Below are positions 18,215-26,108 of a stretch of DNA of 64,000 nt, one piece after another. The notes beneath the pieces are model-generated. The model was not told the origin of the DNA and did not search any database. It was given only the letters and a program-made list of their open reading frames with translations. Positions within the stretch are counted from its first letter, which is position 1; every line of letters begins with the position of its first letter. Source of the stretch: an uncultured Emticicia sp. (GTDB lineage: Bacteria > Bacteroidota > Bacteroidia > Cytophagales > Spirosomataceae); the NCBI RefSeq assembly GCF_937903345.1, contig NZ_CALCZQ010000001.1, forward strand, positions 39,517 to 103,516, written 5' to 3'. The translations under genes were made by a program, and so were the position numbers.

Positions 18215-18574
18215 ATGAACATTATCGCCAAAATATTAATCGGATTAGTAGCTATCGAACATTTTTATATTCTTTGGCTCGAAATGTTTGCTTGGACAAC
18301 TAAAGCACCTAAAATTTTCAAAGGACTAAAGAAAGAACTTTTTGAACCAACCAAAGCACTTGCTGCCAATCAAGGTCTTTATAATGGTTTCTTAGCCGCT
18401 GGCCTCATTTGGTCGTTATTAATTGAAAATCACGCATGGTCTTTGTATGTATCTGTATTCTTTCTTTCATGCGTAATCATAGCAGGAATTTATGGCGGTC
18501 TAACGGCTGGAAGAAGCATTTTTTACCTACAAGCAATTCCAGCTATATTTGCCTTAATTGCCGTTCATTTTTAA
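18215..18574 (+). CDS. DUF1304 family membrane protein
   Basis: 119 residues with four predicted transmembrane helices and the DUF1304 pattern: IAKILIGLVAIEHFYILWLEMFAW, then NQGLYNGFLAAGLIWSL, then GIYGGLTAGRSIFYLQAIPA. The length is normal for the family. The function is unknown. It lies between two terminators and is probably transcribed alone. Confidence 0.93.
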   Translation: MNIIAKILIGLVAIEHFYILWLEMFAWTTKAPKIFKGLKKELFEPTKALAANQGLYNGFLAAGLIWSLLIENHAWSLYVSVFFLSCVIIAGIYGGLTAGRSIFYLQAIPAIFALIAVHF

Positions 18575-18705
18575 TTATGGTGCAAACCGAGCTACGATTG
18601 CCTTCAGCTCGCTCAACATCAAATTTGTATTAGAATTACTTTATTTTATAGTTTACTCACAAAAAATATATTTATTTATTCAAACTATTCATAAAAGCGA
18701 ACAGG

Positions 18706-18720
18706 ATGCGGCCGCCGCAT
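18706..18720. repeat. GC-rich 15-base palindrome
   Basis: ATGCGGC and GCCGCAT flank a single C, a perfect 7-bp inverted repeat with 11 of 15 bases G or C. It stands out in an intergenic stretch that is otherwise strongly AT-rich, between DUF1304 and the downstream terminator. Confidence 0.6.
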
Positions 18721-18740
18721 GTTTAGCACCACAAAAAAAG

Positions 18741-18768
18741 AAAATGCCCACCAAACAGCGGGCATTTT
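18741..18768. terminator. Bidirectional hairpin terminator between DUF1304 and amt
   Basis: AAAATGCCC pairs with GGGCATTTT (9 bp) around an 10-base loop, with A and T runs on both sides. It sits between convergent genes. Confidence 0.8.
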
Positions 18769-18848
18769 GACTTATGGAGTACAACAAAACCACAATAAAA
18801 GTACGATTTGAATCGCAATTGTGATTTTGTCGCTATAATAAAGACATT

Positions 18849-20174
18849 TTATGCTTCTACTAACGATTCATCGTGTTGAGAAATATCTAAACCTACTTTT
18901 TCATCAGCCTCAGATACACGAAGTGGCAAAATCAAATCTGTGATTTTCAACATTACAAACGACATTGCAAAAGCAAATACAGAAACAATAACTAAAGCAA
19001 TTACGTGGTTTATAAATAATTTTGACTCACCAAAGAATAAACCTTGGTCAACCACAGCAGCATTTACACCCTTATTTGCAAAAACGCCTGTCAACAACAT
19101 ACCAACCATACCACCAACACCATGACAAGGAAACACATCTAATGTATCATCCAATGCAGTTTTCGTTTTAAGGTGAGCCAGGTAATTAGAAATCAATGAA
19201 GAAATCGTACCTATGAAGATAGCGTGAGGGATTGTTACGAAACCAGCACCAGGCGTGATTGCCACTAAACCAACCACCACACCAATACAGAATCCGAGAG
19301 CAGAAACTTTCTTGCCATTGGCAGCATCAAGTAATACCCAAGCCAAACCAGCAGCAGCAGCGGCTGTGTTAGTAGTAGCAAAAGCCGAAGCAGCCAATGT
19401 ACCTGCACTTAGAGCCGAACCAGCATTAAAACCAAACCATCCGAACCACAATAAACCTGTACCCAATAATACGTAAGGAATATTTGCTGGAGGAAGGAAA
19501 CTACCTTCTACATGCGTACGACGGCGTTTTAAGTAAATTGCACCTGCCAAGGCAGCCCAACCAGCCGACATGTGTACGACAGTACCACCAGCGAAGTCAA
19601 GCACACCCATTTTGAATAGAAAACCTTCTGGGTGCCATGTCCAATGTGCTAAAGGAGCATAAACAAATAAACTAAACAAAATAATAAACAATACATAAGA
19701 TTTAAAATTGATACGCTCTGCCAATGAACCAGTTACAAGAGCTGGAGTAATTACGGCAAATTTTAATTGGAAGAATGCAAATACTACCAATGGGATAGTT
19801 GGAGCAAGTGACCAAGGTTTGCTTTCTAAAACACCTGCAAACATAAAGTGAGTCATTGGATTTCCAACAAATCCTCCGATTGATTCTCCAAAAGCAAGGC
19901 TATAACCTACTGTTACCCAAAGTACTGAAATTACACCCATTGCAATAAAACTTTGCAACATTGTAGAAATAACGTTTTTTGTATTGACCATACCACCGTA
20001 GAAATAAGCCAGTCCAGGTGTCATAATTAATACTAAGGCTGTACTCACTAACATCCAAGCGGTATCGCCAGAGTTAATTCCTTCTGTAACAATCGTTGAA
20101 GGTACTGCAGGCAGCAATAAAGCAATCACAGCAAGTACTAACAAAATAATTAGGGGAAGCGGATTTTTACGCAT
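18849..20174 (-). CDS. amt: Ammonium transporter
   Basis: 441 residues with about 11-12 transmembrane helices. Amt family marks are GDTAWMLVSTALVLIMTPGLAYFYGG near the N terminus, the first pore histidine in DFAGGTVVHMSAGWAALAGA, the second in DVFPCHGVGGMVGML and the FGWFGFNAGSAL segment. An extra N-terminal hydrophobic segment (residues 5-25) may be a signal peptide. No GlnK/PII gene lies next to it. Instead a beta-barrel porin gene precedes it by 58 bases on the same strand, so nitrogen uptake across both membranes may be co-expressed. Confidence 0.96.
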   Translation of the reverse strand: MRKNPLPLIILLVLAVIALLLPAVPSTIVTEGINSGDTAWMLVSTALVLIMTPGLAYFYGGMVNTKNVISTMLQSFIAMGVISVLWVTVGYSLAFGESIGGFVGNPMTHFMFAGVLESKPWSLAPTIPLVVFAFFQLKFAVITPALVTGSLAERINFKSYVLFIILFSLFVYAPLAHWTWHPEGFLFKMGVLDFAGGTVVHMSAGWAALAGAIYLKRRRTHVEGSFLPPANIPYVLLGTGLLWFGWFGFNAGSALSAGTLAASAFATTNTAAAAAGLAWVLLDAANGKKVSALGFCIGVVVGLVAITPGAGFVTIPHAIFIGTISSLISNYLAHLKTKTALDDTLDVFPCHGVGGMVGMLLTGVFANKGVNAAVVDQGLFFGESKLFINHVIALVIVSVFAFAMSFVMLKITDLILPLRVSEADEKVGLDISQHDESLVEA

Positions 20175-20232
20175 AGTGATTTTTAGGTTTAAATGTTGTA
20201 CAAAAAACTAGTATTGGTTTTGGATGAAAAAA

Positions 20233-21360
20233 TTAGAATTTAAAGATTAACGCACCACCGAAAGTAGATTGAGAATTTTTAGTAAACTTACCATCTTTAT
20301 CCTCAAACTGTCCATCGCCAGATTTTGCTTTGGCATAGCTATCTAAACGAAATTCTGGTTTGAACAATAAGTTGTCCGAGATAATTACGTTCCCAGTTAA
20401 AGTAAATGAATTTACAGAAGTACCATCTCCATCTGCATTAAGCAATGCACGAGCTCCATCTTTGTTATCGAAATATTCGTAGCGAGCACCTAAGCCAAAT
20501 TTATCAGACACAGACAATTGTGTATAAACCGCTGCACCACCCCAAGTTTTCTTATCTTGTGAACCATAAGCCGCATTTACTCCCAACAAGAATTTGTCAG
20601 TAATTTGGTATGAAGTAGTCAAATCAAATAATGAATAATACGATTTTGCATCAACGCCTTCATCACTTCCAACCCAATTTATATATAAATTCCATCCCTC
20701 AGCAGGCGATAAATAAAACTGAGCCATAGTTCCTAATTTGCTATTATTATCGTCTTTAGAATCAATCCCATTTACTAAACCAAATGTAAAGGATGATTTA
20801 GAAGAGGTAGCAAGTGTTGCTTTCAAACCAGTGTGATAGAATGGACCATTGTTGAAAAGATTTGATAATGAATAATTAAAATTGACTGGTGCATCAATTA
20901 CCTCATAACCGATATGAGTACCCCATTGACCAGCAGTGATTGATAATTTGTCAGTAGCTTTCCAAGTTAAGTACGCTTGCTTAATTGCCAATGCAGTGCC
21001 TGTTGCTTCTTTGCCACCAACTAAAACACGACCTAAAGCATTACCATAGTTTCCGAGGTCTCCATGATTACCAAAAGTCAAATCAATAACGCCGTCAACT
21101 TTATCAGTTGAATAAGACATTTTAGTTTGAACTAATCCAACTTGAAATTGTCCAACCTTTTGATCAAACGCTCTTTCGAAACCAGATGCACCTAAATTTG
21201 ACTTAGATTTCGGAGCATTTAGATTTCCAAAAAAATAGGTATCCACATATCCTGAAAACGTGAATGGACTTTTCTTTTCTTCTGGTTTTGTTGTAGCATC
21301 TTGAGCAAATAAGTTTACTACTGCAAACAATGAAAGTACGGTAAAAATTGATTTTTTCAT
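20233..21360 (-). CDS. Outer membrane beta-barrel porin
   Basis: 375 residues with signal peptide MKKSIFTVLSLFAVVNLFAQ. The mature part is beta-rich with alternating aromatic residues (FTFSGYVDTYFFG, MSYSTDKVDGVIDLTFGNHG) and ends in FGGALIFKF, a C-terminal Phe typical of outer-membrane barrels. It matches the Bacteroidota porin-like group often called outer membrane beta-barrel protein. The ammonium transporter lies directly downstream, which suggests a channel for small nitrogen solutes; this is inference. Confidence 0.88.
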   Translation of the reverse strand: MKKSIFTVLSLFAVVNLFAQDATTKPEEKKSPFTFSGYVDTYFFGNLNAPKSKSNLGASGFERAFDQKVGQFQVGLVQTKMSYSTDKVDGVIDLTFGNHGDLGNYGNALGRVLVGGKEATGTALAIKQAYLTWKATDKLSITAGQWGTHIGYEVIDAPVNFNYSLSNLFNNGPFYHTGLKATLATSSKSSFTFGLVNGIDSKDDNNSKLGTMAQFYLSPAEGWNLYINWVGSDEGVDAKSYYSLFDLTTSYQITDKFLLGVNAAYGSQDKKTWGGAAVYTQLSVSDKFGLGARYEYFDNKDGARALLNADGDGTSVNSFTLTGNVIISDNLLFKPEFRLDSYAKAKSGDGQFEDKDGKFTKNSQSTFGGALIFKF

Positions 21361-21635
21361 AATTTTCTTTGGTTTAAATTATCACTTGTTAGATTTAATT
21401 ATATTGCAAATCTTCTACAAAAAATAATATAATCCAAATAATAGGTGTAAAAAAATCTATAATTTTTAAAATTATTATATAAATACGCATTTATATGTTA
21501 TAAAATTAAACAAATTATCAAAATAATTATATTTTATGCTAAAACAAATAATATTTTGATTTTATATGATTTTAACAAATTATATTCTGAAACACAATTT
21601 ATTCTTATTTTTGTACAATTTCAAGAATTGGGCAT
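21361..21635. other. AT-rich intergenic region upstream of the porin-amt unit
   Basis: About 275 bases, extremely AT-rich, with no gene. It presumably holds the promoter of the leftward porin-amt unit, but I found no exact TAnnTTTG box on the minus strand. Confidence 0.5.
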
Positions 21636-21639
21636 AAAA

Positions 21640-21672
21640 AAGCCCCAAATCAGATCTTCTAATTTGGGGCTT
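21640..21672. terminator. Hairpin terminator after the ferredoxin gene
   Basis: AAGCCCCAAAT pairs with ATTTGGGGCTT (11 bp) around an 11-base loop. It is flanked by an A run on the left, which is the T tract for leftward transcription from the ferredoxin gene. Confidence 0.88.
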
Positions 21673-21719
21673 ATATAGTATTATATACTTACAATTATCT
21701 ACTCAACTTTTCACTACTA

Positions 21720-22070
21720 TTACGCCTCGGCATGAAGCCATGCTTTTTTGGCTAATAGCGTATCACCGTCTTCTTCGTGGTCAGGGTCAGGAACACAACA
21801 ATCAACTGGACAAACAGCAGCACACTGTGGTTCTTCATGGAATCCATGGCACTCAGTACACTTATCCGACACAATATAATAGAATTCATCAGAAACTGGA
21901 GTCATTGGGTCTTTTCCACCAATTACAGTTCCGTCTTCTAATTCAACTTCTGTAAGTTTTGTACCACCAGACCAAGTCCATTCTACGCCACCTTCGTAAA
22001 TCGCAGTATTAGGACATTCTGGTTCGCATGCACCACAATTGATGCATTCGTCAGTAATTATGATTGCCAT
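21720..22070 (-). CDS. 4Fe-4S dicluster ferredoxin
   Basis: 116 residues. The first cluster motif is CINCGACEPECP (Cys at about 10, 13, 16 and 20) and the second is CTECHGFHEEPQCAAVCPVDCC, a form with extra residues between the second and third cysteines, as in Alvin- or YfhL-type ferredoxins. A 40-residue insert (about 28-68) separates the two halves. It is a soluble electron carrier. It diverges from the acyl-CoA reductase gene, 116 bases away, and may share regulatory DNA with it. Confidence 0.93.
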   Translation of the reverse strand: MAIIITDECINCGACEPECPNTAIYEGGVEWTWSGGTKLTEVELEDGTVIGGKDPMTPVSDEFYYIVSDKCTECHGFHEEPQCAAVCPVDCCVPDPDHEEDGDTLLAKKAWLHAEA

Positions 22071-22186
22071 ACTCTCTCTATATATTTAATAGTTTACTAA
22101 ACTTTAAACAAATATAAGGCTTCAAAGTTTCAGTTTACTTGTATTTTTGTAAGATTTTATAAACGAGTAATAATTTTCTAAAAATA

Positions 22187-23206
22187 ATGCAATATAAAAA
22201 ACATATTATTACATTTTCAAAACTTGGCGATTTTATCATACAGAATTTGGACACTGATGCCCTAAAACCTTTATTTTCAGCTACACGAAATGAGAATGGT
22301 TGGTTTACTGAAGATAATGTAAAATTGGCAGTCGAAAACATAGCAAAGATTTTTTTGAATGAGATAGCCCTTGAAAAATTCGCACAGAAATATAAGTTAA
22401 ATGAAAATTTTAATCCTAAAAAAATAGGTATAGTTATGGCTGGAAATATTCCAGCCGTAGGTTTCCACGATTTGCTTTGTGTGGTTTTATCGGGAAATAT
22501 TGCTTTATTAAAGCTCAGTTCGGGAGATACTGCATCAATGATGTTTCTCATCAATAAACTCTACGAATTTGACCCCCAATTAAAAAATACAATTATCATT
22601 GCACAACGGCTCAACGATGCAGATGCACTCATTGCAACTGGAAGTGATAATACGGCTAAACATTTTGAGTATTATTTTGCCACAAAGCCCAGAATTATCC
22701 GTCGAAATCGCACATCAGTTGCTGTTTTAAATGGTAATGAAAGTCGTGCAGAATTAGCTAATTTGGGAAATGACATCTTTCAATATTTTGGTTTAGGTTG
22801 CCGAAATGTTTCAAAACTCTATGTACCAGTTGGCTATGCTTTCGACAAATTTTATGAATCAATCGAATATTGGAGTACCATTCAGCTTCATCATAAATAC
22901 AATAATAATTATGATTATAATAAATCTATTTATTTAGTAAACAGAATACCACACCTCGATAATGGATTTTTACTTCTGAAAGAAGATGACGCCTTAGTAT
23001 CGCCTATTTCAGTTTGTTTTTATGAAACTTACGAAAACGATGCCCATTTGGAGCAGTTGTTGTCGGAAAGTGCTGAAAAAATTCAATGTACGGTTTCGTC
23101 AGATGCTCGTTTTCAGAATAGTTTCAGATTTGGAGAAGCCCAAGTGCCAAAATTAGAAGATTTTGCTGATGGAATTGATACGATGGAGTTTTTGATGAAA
23201 TTATAA
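22187..23206 (+). CDS. Acyl-CoA reductase (LuxC-like)
   Basis: 339 residues. The central IGIVMAGNIPAVGFHDLLCVVLSGN and the catalytic region QYFGLGCRNVSKLYVP, with Cys at about residue 205, match the aldehyde dehydrogenase-like acyl-CoA reductase (LuxC) family, which reduces acyl thioesters to aldehydes with NADPH. No LuxD, LuxE or luciferase partner is present, so the role is metabolic rather than luminescence. The neighbouring divergent ferredoxin is a possible functional partner. A 13-bp hairpin terminator follows at once. Confidence 0.87.
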   Translation: MQYKKHIITFSKLGDFIIQNLDTDALKPLFSATRNENGWFTEDNVKLAVENIAKIFLNEIALEKFAQKYKLNENFNPKKIGIVMAGNIPAVGFHDLLCVVLSGNIALLKLSSGDTASMMFLINKLYEFDPQLKNTIIIAQRLNDADALIATGSDNTAKHFEYYFATKPRIIRRNRTSVAVLNGNESRAELANLGNDIFQYFGLGCRNVSKLYVPVGYAFDKFYESIEYWSTIQLHHKYNNNYDYNKSIYLVNRIPHLDNGFLLLKEDDALVSPISVCFYETYENDAHLEQLLSESAEKIQCTVSSDARFQNSFRFGEAQVPKLEDFADGIDTMEFLMKL

Positions 23207-23209
23207 AAA

Positions 23210-23245
23210 AAAGGAAGCCTTTATTAAGAGTGAAAGGCTTCCTTT
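23210..23245. terminator. Bidirectional hairpin terminator between acyl-CoA reductase and VWA genes
   Basis: AAAGGAAGCCTTT pairs perfectly with AAAGGCTTCCTTT (13 bp) around a 10-base loop. It overlaps the last bases of the convergent VWA gene. Confidence 0.9.
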
Positions 23246-24443
23246 AAATAAACTTCAATTTACTATTCTTCAAGCATTTCATGGCTTTTTCTAAACCACT
23301 AATTGTCAGCGGAAACATTCGATTATCTGATAATTTTCTAATTTCTTGAATTGTGTGAGTATATTGCCAATACCCATCATTGATTGGATTGAGCCAAACC
23401 AAATTCGGAAATTTATCTTTGAATCTTTCGAGCCAAACCGAGCCAGCCTCTGCATTATAATGCTCAACGCTACCTCGCGGCTCGGACAACTCCCATGGAG
23501 ACATGGATGCATCGCCAATGAAAATTACTTTATAATCTTTGTTATATTTATTCAGAACATCCCAAGTTGATATTTTATCTTCATATCTACGACCATTATC
23601 TTTCCAGAGGTTTTCATAAACACAATTATGAAAATAATAAAACTCAAGATTTTTGAATTGGTGTTTTGCAGATGAAAACAGCATTGAACACTCTTCAATA
23701 AAATCATCCATCGAGCCTCCGACATCAAGCAAAAGCAAAATTTTTACTCGATTTTGCTTAGATGCCTGCATTTTTATATCCAAATAACCAGCATTATTAC
23801 AAGTTCGGTCAATGGTTTCATTCAGATTTAATTCATCTTCAACACCTTCACGAGTCAAAATACGCAAGCGACGCAAAGCCATTTGGGTATTTCTCGTATT
23901 AAGTTCGAGATTATCATCATAATTTTTAAACTCTCTCTTGTCCCAAACTTTTGCGGCAGTTTTGTTGCCGCTGCCGTCTTTTCCGCCAATTCGTACACCT
24001 GCTGGATTATTTCCTGAATTTCCGAAAGGCGAAGTCCCGCCCGTACCAACCCATTTACTGCCACCCTCGTGGCGTTCTCTTTGTTCTTCAAGAGTTTTCT
24101 TTAGTTTTTCGAGCAATTCTTCCAAACCTCCAACGGCTTTTATGGCTTCTTTTTCTTCATCATTCAGTTCATTAAATAGTTTGTTTATCAACCAACTATC
24201 ATCAACTTTCAAGAAATCTTCTAATTGAATTTGCTCAACTCCTTCAAAAAACTGTGCGAAAAGTCTATCAAACAAATCAAGATTTTGTTCGTGCTTTACA
24301 TAAATGGCTCGACTCAGAAAATAAAACTCTTCAGTACTATAAGCTACAACTTCTTTATCAAGAGCTTCTAATAAGGTCAGATGCTCTCGAAGGTTTACTT
24401 TAAGATTGTTGTCTTTTAGATGGAAGAAGAAATTGGTTAGCAT
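23244..24443 (-). CDS. VWA-domain (CoxE-like) protein
   Basis: 399 residues. The N-terminal half is helical, with an acidic stretch and a Gly/Ser/Asn-rich linker near residues 130-160 (GGTSPFGNSGNNPAG). The C-terminal half is a von Willebrand A domain with the metal site written LLLDVGGSMDDF rather than the canonical DxSxS, so the first Ser is Gly, as I recall for this CoxE-like branch. MoxR-VWA pairs act as chaperone-like systems that mature or insert metal into partner proteins. The MoxR gene lies upstream across a 92-base gap holding an inverted repeat. Confidence 0.88.
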   Translation of the reverse strand: MLTNFFFHLKDNNLKVNLREHLTLLEALDKEVVAYSTEEFYFLSRAIYVKHEQNLDLFDRLFAQFFEGVEQIQLEDFLKVDDSWLINKLFNELNDEEKEAIKAVGGLEELLEKLKKTLEEQRERHEGGSKWVGTGGTSPFGNSGNNPAGVRIGGKDGSGNKTAAKVWDKREFKNYDDNLELNTRNTQMALRRLRILTREGVEDELNLNETIDRTCNNAGYLDIKMQASKQNRVKILLLLDVGGSMDDFIEECSMLFSSAKHQFKNLEFYYFHNCVYENLWKDNGRRYEDKISTWDVLNKYNKDYKVIFIGDASMSPWELSEPRGSVEHYNAEAGSVWLERFKDKFPNLVWLNPINDGYWQYTHTIQEIRKLSDNRMFPLTISGLEKAMKCLKNSKLKFI

Positions 24444-24450
24444 GATTTAA

Positions 24451-24514
24451 TGAGAGAATGATAGAATTTTGAATGATAGAATTGATTTAATAAAAATATT
24501 CTATCATTCACTCA
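24451..24514. repeat. 64-base inverted repeat between moxR and VWA genes
   Basis: TGAGAGAATGATAGAAT (24451-24467) is matched in reverse by ATTCTATCATTCACTCA (24498-24514) with one difference. A second direct copy of GAATGATAGAAT lies at 24471-24482. The unit can fold into a long hairpin in the middle of an operon. Confidence 0.75.
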
Positions 24515-24535
24515 TGCTATCATTGAAAATTATTT

Positions 24536-25390
24536 TTACTTTACGCCCTTCTCTCTCAAAGCCTTAAACAAATCATAATCAGATTCATTTTTTAGCAATG
24601 CACCAAGATACGGTGGAATTTCATTCATTTTATTTAAATCCTCTAAATCTTCGGCTGAAACTTTTCCCACTAAAAGTAATCGCAGCCAATCAATTAATTC
24701 ACTTGTGGACGGTTTTTTCTTGATATTTTTAACTTCTCTGATGCCGAAAAATGTTTTTAGGGCATTTATTAGCAACGTTTCTTCGAGTTTCGGATAATGG
24801 ACATCAACAATTTGTTGCATGGTTTCTTTATCGGGAAAACGAATAAAATGGAAGAAACAACGTCGGAGAAAAGCATCGGGCAATTCTTTTTCATTATTGG
24901 ATGTAATGATAATTATCGGACGATGCTTGGCTTTGATGGTCTGCTTGATTTCATAGCAATAAAACTCCATACGGTCAAGTTCCTGCAATAAATCATTTGG
25001 AAACTCAATGTCGGCTTTATCAATTTCATCAATCAATAAAACAGACTGCTCTTCTGTATCGAAAGCATCCCAGATTTTACCTTTTTTTATATAATTTTCT
25101 AAATAATGCACTCGGTCATCACCCAATTGTGAATCTCTAAGCCTTGAAACGGCATCGTATTCATAAAGTCCTTGTTGGGCAGATGTTGTAGATTTTACAT
25201 GCCATGTAAACAATTGTTTATTGAGAGCCTTAGCAACCTCAAAAGCCAATAAAGTTTTGCCAGTTCCAGGTTCTCCTTTAATCAATAAAGGGCGTTGCAA
25301 AGCAACGGCAGCATTAACGGCAGTTTGAAGCTCACGAGTAGCTACATAGTTAGAAGTGCCTTGAAAACCAGCGTTTTGTTTGTTTTCCAT
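24536..25390 (-). CDS. MoxR-family AAA+ ATPase
   Basis: 284 residues from the ATG at 25390 (MENKQNAGFQ); the frame continues upstream to 25417, but the internal start fits better. Walker A is IKGEPGTGKTLLA, Walker B is VLLIDEIDKADIEFPNDLL and sensor 1 is IITSNNEKELPDAFLRRC. This is the MoxR group of AAA+ ATPases, which work with VWA proteins to remodel or activate substrate enzymes. The VWA partner follows. No obvious substrate enzyme, such as a dehydrogenase or CO dehydrogenase, is adjacent. Confidence 0.93.
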   Translation of the reverse strand: MENKQNAGFQGTSNYVATRELQTAVNAAVALQRPLLIKGEPGTGKTLLAFEVAKALNKQLFTWHVKSTTSAQQGLYEYDAVSRLRDSQLGDDRVHYLENYIKKGKIWDAFDTEEQSVLLIDEIDKADIEFPNDLLQELDRMEFYCYEIKQTIKAKHRPIIIITSNNEKELPDAFLRRCFFHFIRFPDKETMQQIVDVHYPKLEETLLINALKTFFGIREVKNIKKKPSTSELIDWLRLLLVGKVSAEDLEDLNKMNEIPPYLGALLKNESDYDLFKALREKGVK

Positions 25391-25394
25391 AATA

Positions 25395-25567
25395 CAAAGA
25401 AGTGACGAATTTTTCAAATGACGAAGTACGAATAATAGACTACAAATGACGAATTATCCGACAGGTTCGCCTGTGCGATGACGATTGACGAATTTTCTAC
25501 GTGTAATTTTAAAACATTATTTGTTATTCTATATTCGTAACTCGTCATTCGGGACATTCGTCATTCA
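25395..25567. repeat. Inverted ATGACGAAT/ATTCGTCAT repeat element
   Basis: The gap between moxR and the acidic-protein gene is filled with copies of ATGACGAA on the left half and ATTCGTCATT on the right half. AATGACGAAGTACGAATA (25417-25434) pairs with TATTCGTAACTCGTCATT (25532-25549) with two mismatches. A small hairpin ACAGG-TTCG-CCTGT with a UUCG loop sits at 25461-25474. Related words occur at 7.45 kb and 56.7-56.9 kb. Confidence 0.72.
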
Positions 25568-25569
25568 AA

Positions 25570-26103
25570 CTATTCCTCTTCTTCGCTTGTGAAACTATAT
25601 AATGTTGGGTCGAGTTCGAGTGTTCCAGCATTAAAATCGCTGATGAATTTAGTTATTACTTCGTGTGTAATTTCCTCAACATTCAAAGAAACGTCCAAGC
25701 CAATGCCGTATTCAAAATCAGTTTCAACTTCAACAAATTCAGAAACCTTTATCACTTCTTCTTCTTCTAATTCTTCGATAATTTCTTCGAGCATCAACTC
25801 TAAATCTTCATCTACTTTATGATTAGCCTTGCGTTTGTCAATTTCTACATAATTTGGACAGGCTTTTTTCATACGAGTTTCGGCTTCTTCAAAAACCAAA
25901 CTGCTATGATTCAAGCGAAGTGTTCCCATTACAGCATCATAAATTACTTCTTTGCCTTCATGCTTGCCAACAAACTGAAAATGAGCAAATTCGCCAGAAT
26001 CGTTCATTCCATCTTCATCCTCTACAATGACATACATTTGTCCTTCTTGCTCACACTCTTTTTTGAGTTCGGCAATTTCAACTGGGTCGAATCCTTCGTT
26101 CAT
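25570..26103 (-). CDS. Acidic protein of unknown function
   Basis: I do not recognise a family. 177 residues, strongly acidic: a Glu-rich helix-like stretch lies near residues 105-125 (LMLEEIIEELEEEEVIKV) and the C terminus is SFTSEEEE. The N-terminal part (EGQMYVIVEDEDGMNDSGEFAHFQFVG) looks like a small alpha/beta domain with KEVIYDAVMGTLRLNHSSLVFEEAE. There is no signal peptide or membrane segment. It starts 5 bases after the MBOAT gene ends, so the two are co-transcribed, but no shared function is evident. Confidence 0.75.
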   Translation of the reverse strand: MNEGFDPVEIAELKKECEQEGQMYVIVEDEDGMNDSGEFAHFQFVGKHEGKEVIYDAVMGTLRLNHSSLVFEEAETRMKKACPNYVEIDKRKANHKVDEDLELMLEEIIEELEEEEVIKVSEFVEVETDFEYGIGLDVSLNVEEITHEVITKFISDFNAGTLELDPTLYSFTSEEEE

Positions 26104-26108
26104 ATTCT

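Noticed and set aside
18436..18770. Two short rightward frames around the end of DUF1304
   Set aside because: No motif; they run through the GC-rich palindrome and the terminator region.
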